DNA of 64,000 bases from Asticcacaulis excentricus CB 48 (GTDB lineage: Bacteria; Pseudomonadota; Alphaproteobacteria; Caulobacterales; Caulobacteraceae): contig NC_014816.1 in the NCBI RefSeq assembly GCF_000175215.2, positions 248,001 to 312,000 of the forward strand, in the 5' to 3' direction. Shown here piece by piece: positions 17,849-25,849 of the stretch. The number at the start of each line of letters is the position of its first letter. Positions within the stretch are counted from its first letter, which is position 1. Position numbers and translations under genes: made by a program. Under the pieces are notes generated by a model. It was given only the letters and a program-made list of their open reading frames with translations. It searched no databases and was not told where the DNA came from.

Positions 17849-20800
17849 TCAGGTGAGGGCAGTGCGGATGGCAGACAGTTGGACCGCCGAAAGGCTGGCG
17901 AGCTGCGTATCTGTCAAATAGCTAATTTGCGTGGGGCTAAGGGCTTCAAGCTGATAGGTATTGAGCGACGACAGGAAGGTCGTTCCCAGGACGCTCATTG
18001 TGGTGGTGGTTAACTGACTGAGCTGGACCGGGCTTAAGGCTGCAAATTCGCTGGCGCTGAGATTGTCCAGTTGGGTGACCGTGAAGGCTGCCATCTGGGT
18101 GGGGGTTATGGCGGCGAACTGCGTGGCCGAGAACGCCGCGATCTCAGTAGTGGTCAAGTTGCTGATCTGCGTCGGGGTGAGCGACCCGATCTGCGTTGTG
18201 GACAGGGCAGAAATCTGGGCCGCAGACAGGCCGCGCAGTTGCATGCGTACGAGCGAGGTCAGTTGTTCGGTCGTCAGATTCGCGATCTGTGTGGTAGTCA
18301 GTGAGGCGACGTCTTCTGCAGCCCATGCGCCGATCTGATCGGTGGTCAGGCCTGAAATCTGAGTAAGGGTCAGGGTCTCGATTTGGGTTTCGGTCAGGCC
18401 GGAGATCGCCACCGTCGACAAGGCCCCCATTTGCGTTGAGCTGAGGGCCGACAACTGGGTAAGGGTCAGTGCCGATACCTCGGTTGGGGTCAGGCCATTG
18501 ATGCCGCTGACCGACAGGGCAGCCAGTTGCGTCGTGGTGATGGAACTGATGTGCGCTTCCAAAAGATTGGACACGCCCGTGGCCGACAGAGAGCCAAACT
18601 GCACCATGCTGAGAGCTGAAATCTGGGTGTCGGTCAGGGCATTGATTGAGGTGGCGCTTAAGACCCCCATCTGGGTTTGGGTTAGCCCGGCGATCTGCGT
18701 TGTCGACAAGGCGGACGTCTGCTCGGCAGTCAGGCCTATGATGGCCGAAGTTGATAGGCCGCTGACCTGAGTCGAACTGAGGACGGACAATTGGGTAAGA
18801 TTGAGAGCGCTAATTGCCGTTATCGCCAATTCCGTCATCTGGGTTGCGGTTAGGCTGGCAATCTGGGTGGTGTTGAGGCTCTGAAGCTCTGTTGAGGTTA
18901 GAGCCCCCATCTGAGCGGCAGTCAATCCGCGCAACTGAGTCGTGGAGAGCGCAGTCATCTGAGTTGCGCTCAGCCCGTTAATGGCGCCTGTCGAAAGGCC
19001 CGATAATTGTGTTGAACTCAAACCGCGCAACTGGGTGGTCGTCAGGCTCGCAAGCTGCGCGTCGGTAAGTCCAGAGAGGCCGGTGGCGCTGAGGCCAGAC
19101 AATTGGGTAGAGGTAAGGCCCGAGAGCTGGGTCAGGCTCAGAGCAAGAACGCTGCTAGAGGTGAGGCCCACCAACTGCGTCGATGTTAGAACGCCCAACT
19201 GAGTTGAGGTCAGGACAGCCACATCGTCGGCGGTCAGCGCGCCTAACTGAGTGGCACTAAACGCTCGGGTCTGGGTTGTGGTGAGTGAGGCGACCTGAGT
19301 GGCGGTGAGCCCTTTCATGCCTGTGGTGGAAAGGGACGCAATCTGTGTTGAGGTGAGAGTTTGGATCTGGGCCGTTGTCAGCGTGGCAAGGCCAGTAGAA
19401 CTGAAGGCGGCGACCTGAGTGGTGGACAGGGCGGCAATCTGGGCGGTCGAAAGGCCTAAAAGCTGGGTCGTTGTCAGCACACCCACCTGCGTCGACTTCA
19501 GCGCTTTGATCTGGGTGGTGGTGAGCGCCGTGATCTGAGTGGCGGACAGGTCTTCCACATCCTCGGTGCTTAGAGCCGTGATCTGAGTTGTGGTCAGGGC
19601 CGCAAGCTGCGAGCCGCTGAGGCCCTGCAGCTGTGTTTCGCTCAGGCCTGAAATCGCTGCGGCGGCGATAGCGGAGAACTGCGTCGTCGTCAGAGCCGCC
19701 AACTGCGTATGGGTCAGCGCCTCGATCTCTGTATAGGTTAGTCCCTGAATCTGGGTGGTGTAGAGGCTGGCAAGCACAGTTGATGTGAGGCCTGCAATCT
19801 CGTCCGGATTGATGGCGGCGATTTGGGTGGCGCTAAGGCCGCGCATCTGGGTCAGGGTTAGTCTGGCCAATTGCGTCGACGACAGAGCAGCGAGCTGGGT
19901 TTCTGTGAAGCCAGATAATTGGGTCGACGTGAGGGCCGCCAACTGCGTTTGAGTCAAGCCGGTCAGTTGATCGTCACTAAGGCCTGCAAGGCCGGTGGTG
20001 GACAGAGCCGCCAGTTGTGTGTTCGATAAGGCCGCGAGTTGGGTCTGACTGAGGCTTTCAACCTCCGTCGCCGTCAGACTCTTGATCTGAGTGGTGCTCA
20101 ATGCGGCAATCTGAGTATCACTCAAACCCTTGATGGCGGTTTCGCCTAGCGACCCTAACTGGGTGGCACTCAAGCCTTTAACCTGCGTGGTGGTAAGGGC
20201 GGCTGCGAGGGTGGAGGTTAGACCAGAAAGAGCCGTACCCGTCAGGCTGTTGAGCTGGGTTGTGCTCAGGGCCTGAAGCTGACTGGAATTTAAGACTTCC
20301 ATCTGGGCTGAGGTTAGGCCCTTGACCTGAGTGGTTGTCAGGGCCGCCAAGGCGGTGAGGCTCATGGCCATCAACTGGGCGGTTGTCAGCGCGGCAATTT
20401 GGGTGCTGCCGACCCCCTTCATCTGGGTGAGGCTGAGACTGGTGATATCGCTGGCCGATAGACCGCTGAAGCCGCTGGCCGACAGGCTGGCGATCTGAGT
20501 TGAAGTCAGGGCTGAAATCTGGGCGTCACTAAGGTCACTGATCTGGGTAGCGCTCAACCCCGCGAGTGCTGTGGCGCTAAAGGCGGCCAGTTGGGTTGTT
20601 GAAAAGGCGGACAGTTGTGTAGCGTTCAGCGCCGAAAGACTTGTGGCAGTCAGTCCGGAAATCTGGGTAGTGGTCAGACCCGTCAGGGCGCTGGTGCTCA
20701 GGGACTCAAGCTGGGTCGTGGTGAGCGCGCCGACCTGCGTCGCGCTTAGGCTGGCCAACCCCGTGCTGGACAATGTCGCGATCTGGGTTTGGCTCAGGCC

Positions 20801-23800
20801 GCTAAGACTTGTGGCGGTGAGGGCCGAAATCTGGGTGGTACTCAGCGCCTCGATCTGGGACGTCGTGAGGGCTCCTACACCTGCGCTACTCAAAGCCTTA
20901 AGCTGTGTTGTAGTCAGGCTGGCGATCTGGGTAACGGTTAGACCGGCAATCTGGGTTGTGTCCAGGGCGGCTATTTGTGTGGCCGTCAGAGCGCGGACTT
21001 GGGTGGTTGCCAGGATTGTCAGGTCTTCTGTCGATAGACCTGACAAGGCGGTGGATGTCAGTGCCGCGATCTGAGTGGTAGCCAAGGCGCCCAATTGCGC
21101 AGCGCTGAGGTTGCCGGCCTGAGCTTCGGTCATTCCCGACAAGGCCGTGGCGGTCAAACTCTGCAACTGCGTTGTGGTAAGTGCCGCTATCTGGGTTTCC
21201 GACAGTGCCGCCAGACCGGTAACGCTCAGGGCGCGCACTTGGGTTGTCGTCAGGCCTGCTAGGGTCGTGGCATTCAGTTGAGACACTTCGTCTTCGGTCA
21301 GGGCGGCGATTTGAACTGTGGCCAGACCGTTCATCTGGGTCGTTGTGAGCGCGGCCATCTGATCTGCACTTAGTCCCCGAAAGGCAGTAACGGTTAGGGC
21401 GGCCAGTTGAGAGGTGGACAGCGCCCTAAGCTGGGCTGAGGTCAGTGCCCCGGCTTCCGTACCCGTGAGGACACCAAACTGGGTTGTCGTCAGATCAGCA
21501 ATTGTCGTCCCTAGACTGGCGATCTGGCTTTCATTCAGGCTGGCAATCTGGGTTGTAGTGAGCGCACGCGCCTGGGTCGAACTCAGGCTCAACAACTGCA
21601 CACCCGACAGGCTAGAAATGCCGGAGGTCGTGAGGGCGGCGACCTGCTTTGTGCTCAGGACGCCAATCTGAGTGATGGTGAGGGCTGCGGTCTGAGTTTC
21701 AGTCAGGCCGCTGATACCGGTCACCGAAAAAGCCGAGATCTGGGTGGTGGTCAGACCTGCGATCTGGGTGGCCGTGAGCGCCGTCATTTGTGTTGCGGTG
21801 AGCGCCCCTAGTTGTGTCGTCGAAAGGGCCGACAGCGAGGTGGCGCTCAGGCCTGACACCTGCGTCGCGGTCAGTCCGGCAATCTGAGTTGTGCTCAAGG
21901 TGCCGAGCTGCGTCGCGGTTAGTCCGGCGATTTGCGTAGCGCTAAGCCCGGTCAGGCCGGTCTTGGAAAGGGCGGCCATCTGAGTGTCGCTCAAAGCCGC
22001 AATCTGGGTGGCGTTAAGGGCAGCTACGGCAGTCGAGGACAGGGCTGCGATCTGCGTGGTGTAAAGGCCGGCCAAAATCGTCCCGCTCAGGGCTGCGATC
22101 TGAGTTTCAGTGACGGCTCCTATTTCGGCGGCGGTTAAGCTGCGTAACTGTGTGGAAGATAAGGAGACAAGATCATCTGTCCTCAGTTCAGCCACCTGTG
22201 TGAGCGTAAGGCTTCGCAACTGGGTCGTCGTCAGGGACTGGAAGGCGGTTGTGTCCAGTGCATCGAGGTGTGACGCGCTGAGGCCTGTAATCGCGGTCGC
22301 CGAAAGACTACGTAACTGCGTGGTGGAAAGGGTTGTAAGTTGTTCCGTTGTCAGGGCGGCGACGCCAGTAGCCGAGAGAGCTTTAATCTGCGTGTCGTTG
22401 AGGACACCGACCTGAGTGACGCTTAGACCGGTTAGAGTCGTTGCGCTGAGACCTGACACAGAGGCAGCAGACAGGCTAGCCACCTGGGTTACTGAAAGGG
22501 TCGCGACCCGGTCCCCCCCCAGACTGTTGAGCTGGGTCGCGCTCATGACTGCAATCTGCGTGGCACTGAGGCTCTGAAGCTGCGTCTCGGTTAGGGCACC
22601 GGTCTGCGTGGCGGACAGGGCTTTGATCTGGGTGGCGCTAAGCGCACTGGCCTGAAGCGTGGTGAGGCTTGCCACCTGATCCGTGGTGAGCGCAGCAATC
22701 TGGGTCACGCTCAGAGCCTTGAGCAGTGAAGTGGATAGGCTTGCCACCTGTTCGTCGCTCATGCCGGCGACGGCGGTGGCCGACAGGGCGGACACCTGAC
22801 GGGTGCCCAGCACATTGAGCTGGGTCGAAGTGAGCGCTGCAACCTGAGTGTCGGTCAGACCGTTCGCCCCAGTGGTCGATAGAGCGGCAATTTGGGTTGA
22901 GGTCAAGCCTGCGACCTGATCGACGGTCAGGGCCTTGATCTGGATGGCTGTCAGGTTGTTGAGCTGTGTGGTTGACAGGCGCCCCAATTCAGTCGGCGAC
23001 AGGGCGGAAATCTGATCGGCGGTCAGGGCCTTGATCTGGGTAGCCGTGAGGCTGTTGATTTGGGTCGAGGTCAGCGCCGATAACTGCGACATGGCCAGAC
23101 CGGCGATTTGGGTTGCTGCCAGGTTCGAGATCTGCCGCTCGCTGAGACCGGTCAGTTGCGTCGCGGTCAGTTCGCTCAGATCCGTTATCGTCAGGCCTTG
23201 AATTTGGGTGGTGCTGAGGTTGCGCAGCTGGGTTGTGCTCAGCGACTGCATCTGTCTCTCGCTCAGGGCACTAACCTGGGTGGCCGTCAAGGCGCCCCAC
23301 TGGCTGCTTTGCAGGGCATTGATCTGCGAAGTGGACAGGCTGGTGATTTCTGTGGCCGTCAGAGCGGCAATCAGCGTTTGCGGCAAGGCACGCAACTGTG
23401 TGGTGTCCAGAGAGGCAATCTGCCCTTCATTGAACCCTTTGATGGCGGTGGCTGTCAGTCCCGATAACTGCGTAGAGGTCAACACGGAGATCTGCGTGTT
23501 GGACAAGGCGGAGATATCTGATGCGGCCAGCCCCTTCATCTGTGTTGCCGTCAGGTAGCTGAGTTGAGCCAAGTCTAGCGAGGCCACCTGATCCTCAGAC
23601 AGGTAGCCGATTTGCGTTAGGGTCAGGGCGCGAAGTTGCGTTACTCTCAAGGCGTTGAGTTGGGTCGCCGAGAGGCCTGAGATCGCACTTAAGCTCAAGG
23701 CGGCGATTTGCGTGGCGCTGAGGCTCGTCAGTTGTGTGTCGTTGAGCGCAGACGCCAGGTCGGTACCAAGGCTCCCGATCTGCGATAGGCTGAACATTCC

Positions 23801-25351
23801 TATCTGGGTGGCAGACAGCGCCGAAAGCTGAGCGGTCGAAAGGGCATTGACGGCTGTGGCGGTGAGCCCCTTGACCTGCGTGGTGGTCAGGGCGGACATC
23901 AGGGTGGGGCTGATTGATCCGATCTGAACCGTGCTGAGCGCTGCGATCTGTGTCGAGGTCAGCGCCGAAAGCTGGCTGGTGTTAAGCACCGTCAGGTCGT
24001 CCTGTGTCAGGGCGCGGACTTGAGTTACCGTCAAGGCTCTCAGCTGACTGCTCTCTAGGGCGGAAAACTGCGTGGTGTTGAGCGCTGCGATTGCCGTCGC
24101 ACTGAGACCTGAAATCTGATCGGTCCGCAGATAGTTGAGGCTGGTGGCGCTGAGGCTGTAAATTTGCACCTCGCCCAGTGCGCTGAGCTGGGTGGAGGTG
24201 AGTGCGCTGAGTTGTGTGGCGGTAAGCCCGGTGAGAGCGGTGGAGGTCAGACCGCGGACCTGTGTCGTCGTCAGCGCCGCAATTTGGGTCTCCGTTAGAG
24301 CCGCCATCTGCGTCGCAGTCAGTGTGTTGAGTTGGGTGTCTGCGAGCCCTTTGATCTGCGTTGAACTGATTGCCGCGACCCGGGTACTGCTCAGGCTTCG
24401 CAAATGCTCGGTATTGAGACCGCCGACAGCTGTCACCGTCAGTCCCAGAAATTGCGTGTCGTTCAGGGTGTTGAGAAAGTTCGCACTGACGGCATTGATC
24501 TGAGTGGAAGTCAGGTAGCTGAGCTGAGTCGCGGTATAGCCGGAAAGCTGGGTGGCGGTCAGTGCACTTAGTTCGTCGGCGGTCAGCGCACGCATCTGTG
24601 TCGCTGTGAGGGCGGCAAGCTGGGTAGGGGTTAGTGCTGACAGCTGGGTCGCGCTCAGCCCCTGAAGCTCGGTCGTGGTTAGGCCGGTAATCTGGCTAGG
24701 GCTGAGGCTTGCAAGATCGGATTCGGACAGGGCCGCCAGCGCCGAAATCCCCATACCACCGATCTGGGCGGCGGTCAGCCCAGCCAGTTGAGTCGTTGAG
24801 AGCGCGTCTATAAGTGTGGTGCTGAGGCCTTGCAACTGAGTTGGCGTCAAAGCACCAATCTGAGTTGAGTTAAAGACGGCCAGTTGCGTCTGACTCAGAA
24901 TATCAAGTTGGTCGCTGTCGATACCCTTCATCTGGGTGGTGGTCAGAACCGATAACTGAGCCGGGGACAGAACCGAGAACTGTTCCGGCGTCAATTCACC
25001 TATATCGGTCGCCGTCAGGCCCAGTATCTGTTGGGTGGTTAGCGCCGCAATTTCATCGACGCCAAAGGCCTCCATTTGGGCCTCTATTAGCGCCGACAAC
25101 TGCCTGCCGGTGAAGACCATCTGCTCGACGCTGAATGCGGCGATCTGCTCGGTCGAAAGCGCGCGCATCAGCGTTGTGGACAGGCCGGTTATTCCGGTGG
25201 TCGACAGAGCGCCGATCTGAGAGGTCGTGAACGCTGCGACCTGCGTAGTGGTCAGGGCGTTGACTTCGGTGGCGGTCAGACTGCGCACCGTCGTTGTTGA
25301 CAGGGACGCGATCTGGCTGACCGAGTAGCTGGTGTAGATTGATGAGACCAC
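17849..25351 (-). CDS. giant 2,500-residue octapeptide-repeat protein
   Basis: One uninterrupted frame of 2,500 codons. Except for about 13 N-terminal residues and a short C-terminus, it is a tandem array of about 310 octapeptides with consensus [ILVM]-x-[AGS]-L-[ST]-x-T-Q (for example IAALTTTQ, LSGLSATQ). Ser and Thr dominate. I see no Cys, very few Trp, and charged residues mostly at position 2 (MKGL, VKGL, LRAL) or 6-8. There is no signal peptide, transmembrane segment, LPXTG-like anchor, RTX repeat or separate C-terminal domain. The start is GTG at 25351 without a clear SD, and the only later ATGs lie inside the repeats. I do not recognise a named family. The operon partners (GT41 transferase, nucleotide-sugar enzyme) and divergent hook genes suggest a glycosylated surface or flagellum-associated protein. 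Confidence 0.85.
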   Translation of the reverse strand: MVSSIYTSYSVSQIASLSTTTVRSLTATEVNALTTTQVAAFTTSQIGALSTTGITGLSTTLMRALSTEQIAAFSVEQMVFTGRQLSALIEAQMEAFGVDEIAALTTQQILGLTATDIGELTPEQFSVLSPAQLSVLTTTQMKGIDSDQLDILSQTQLAVFNSTQIGALTPTQLQGLSTTLIDALSTTQLAGLTAAQIGGMGISALAALSESDLASLSPSQITGLTTTELQGLSATQLSALTPTQLAALTATQMRALTADELSALTATQLSGYTATQLSYLTSTQINAVSANFLNTLNDTQFLGLTVTAVGGLNTEHLRSLSSTRVAAISSTQIKGLADTQLNTLTATQMAALTETQIAALTTTQVRGLTSTALTGLTATQLSALTSTQLSALGEVQIYSLSATSLNYLRTDQISGLSATAIAALNTTQFSALESSQLRALTVTQVRALTQDDLTVLNTSQLSALTSTQIAALSTVQIGSISPTLMSALTTTQVKGLTATAVNALSTAQLSALSATQIGMFSLSQIGSLGTDLASALNDTQLTSLSATQIAALSLSAISGLSATQLNALRVTQLRALTLTQIGYLSEDQVASLDLAQLSYLTATQMKGLAASDISALSNTQISVLTSTQLSGLTATAIKGFNEGQIASLDTTQLRALPQTLIAALTATEITSLSTSQINALQSSQWGALTATQVSALSERQMQSLSTTQLRNLSTTQIQGLTITDLSELTATQLTGLSERQISNLAATQIAGLAMSQLSALTSTQINSLTATQIKALTADQISALSPTELGRLSTTQLNNLTAIQIKALTVDQVAGLTSTQIAALSTTGANGLTDTQVAALTSTQLNVLGTRQVSALSATAVAGMSDEQVASLSTSLLKALSVTQIAALTTDQVASLTTLQASALSATQIKALSATQTGALTETQLQSLSATQIAVMSATQLNSLGGDRVATLSVTQVASLSAASVSGLSATTLTGLSVTQVGVLNDTQIKALSATGVAALTTEQLTTLSTTQLRSLSATAITGLSASHLDALDTTAFQSLTTTQLRSLTLTQVAELRTDDLVSLSSTQLRSLTAAEIGAVTETQIAALSGTILAGLYTTQIAALSSTAVAALNATQIAALSDTQMAALSKTGLTGLSATQIAGLTATQLGTLSTTQIAGLTATQVSGLSATSLSALSTTQLGALTATQMTALTATQIAGLTTTQISAFSVTGISGLTETQTAALTITQIGVLSTKQVAALTTSGISSLSGVQLLSLSSTQARALTTTQIASLNESQIASLGTTIADLTTTQFGVLTGTEAGALTSAQLRALSTSQLAALTVTAFRGLSADQMAALTTTQMNGLATVQIAALTEDEVSQLNATTLAGLTTTQVRALSVTGLAALSETQIAALTTTQLQSLTATALSGMTEAQAGNLSAAQLGALATTQIAALTSTALSGLSTEDLTILATTQVRALTATQIAALDTTQIAGLTVTQIASLTTTQLKALSSAGVGALTTSQIEALSTTQISALTATSLSGLSQTQIATLSSTGLASLSATQVGALTTTQLESLSTSALTGLTTTQISGLTATSLSALNATQLSAFSTTQLAAFSATALAGLSATQISDLSDAQISALTSTQIASLSASGFSGLSASDITSLSLTQMKGVGSTQIAALTTAQLMAMSLTALAALTTTQVKGLTSAQMEVLNSSQLQALSTTQLNSLTGTALSGLTSTLAAALTTTQVKGLSATQLGSLGETAIKGLSDTQIAALSTTQIKSLTATEVESLSQTQLAALSNTQLAALSTTGLAGLSDDQLTGLTQTQLAALTSTQLSGFTETQLAALSSTQLARLTLTQMRGLSATQIAAINPDEIAGLTSTVLASLYTTQIQGLTYTEIEALTHTQLAALTTTQFSAIAAAAISGLSETQLQGLSGSQLAALTTTQITALSTEDVEDLSATQITALTTTQIKALKSTQVGVLTTTQLLGLSTAQIAALSTTQVAAFSSTGLATLTTAQIQTLTSTQIASLSTTGMKGLTATQVASLTTTQTRAFSATQLGALTADDVAVLTSTQLGVLTSTQLVGLTSSSVLALSLTQLSGLTSTQLSGLSATGLSGLTDAQLASLTTTQLRGLSSTQLSGLSTGAINGLSATQMTALSTTQLRGLTAAQMGALTSTELQSLNTTQIASLTATQMTELAITAISALNLTQLSVLSSTQVSGLSTSAIIGLTAEQTSALSTTQIAGLTQTQMGVLSATSINALTDTQISALSMVQFGSLSATGVSNLLEAHISSITTTQLAALSVSGINGLTPTEVSALTLTQLSALSSTQMGALSTVAISGLTETQIETLTLTQISGLTTDQIGAWAAEDVASLTTTQIANLTTEQLTSLVRMQLRGLSAAQISALSTTQIGSLTPTQISNLTTTEIAAFSATQFAAITPTQMAAFTVTQLDNLSASEFAALSPVQLSQLTTTTMSVLGTTFLSSLNTYQLEALSPTQISYLTDTQLASLSAVQLSAIRTALT
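17852..25312 (-). repeat. tandem array of about 310 coding 24-bp units
   Basis: The protein period of 8 residues gives a 24-bp DNA period over about 7.46 kb. Units are well conserved as protein but diverged at synonymous sites, so the array is old or under protein-level selection rather than freshly expanded. Phase is nearly perfect; I found only isolated 7-residue units (for example MVFTGRQ near the N-terminus and IASLGTT in the middle). About one in four to seven units has A, G, S, T, D or E instead of Q at position 8, often followed by a unit with Gly at position 3. Confidence 0.9.
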
Positions 25352-25849
25352 GGCTTTGATGTTTTTCGTTTCGGGCGGGCAAATCCCTCAGGCGTCCCGA
25401 ATCGGAAAAGAACATTCAGAGTGTGTTTTACACGGGCCGAATTTGCGGGCTCACCTGTCGACTTAGTCTCGCAGGAATGGGACAAAATCGTGACGTATTT
25501 GTGTATTCAATTATGCAATTCGACAATACGTGTGATTATATGTATGCTCAGACTAAATATGTACAGAATGAAATATAATCATTACATGTATTTCCACCTT
25601 GAAACAATATAAACACTTTTATGAGCTTGTTGTTATATTTTAAAATTAATTAATGATTAACCAGATTGGGTTCAGGTTTTAAAGTATTGGCGAACAACGG
25701 TTTGCTTTTTAACTTGTGATGTTTGGCCCGACAGAATGAGGGCCCGCGTGATGTCTATCCTGAATCGCATCCGCTTTACGGCGCTACCTTAAACCTTCCG
25801 GGTACCTGGAGTGGCTGTTTACCGGCGCATGCGACCTGTTGGAGGTGTT
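25352..25849. other. AT-rich divergent regulatory region
   Basis: About 500 nt between the giant gene (minus) and the FlgE gene (plus). The part from about 25490 to 25700 is strikingly AT-rich compared with the surrounding coding DNA, as in xenogeneic or silenced promoter regions. On the minus strand a perfect TATAAT (plus-strand ATTATA at 25535-25540) lies about 185 nt before the GTG start, but its -35 is weak. No conserved ORF is visible; the small open frames here look accidental. Confidence 0.55.
25723..25740 (+). promoter_or_regulatory. partial sigma-54-like promoter before flgE-type gene
   Basis: TTGGCCCG (25723-25730) matches the -24 box of Caulobacter late flagellar promoters, but the expected TTGC at -12 is replaced by AATG. 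If used, transcription would start about 100 nt before the FlgE start. Weak evidence. Confidence 0.2.

Noticed and set aside
18063..24503. Many plus-strand open frames of 60-170 codons inside the giant gene
   Set aside because: They are antisense shadows of the 24-bp periodic array; their Val/Arg/Ala-rich repeats simply mirror the octapeptides.
17849..25351. The giant protein as a FliK-type hook-length ruler, given the nearby hook genes
   Set aside because: There is no FliK C-terminal export-switch domain; repeats run to the last residues, and it is several times longer than known rulers.
17849..25351. CRISPR or simple DNA satellite as explanation of the 24-bp periodicity
   Set aside because: Units are not identical in DNA, there are no spacers, and conservation is at the amino-acid level in a single frame.
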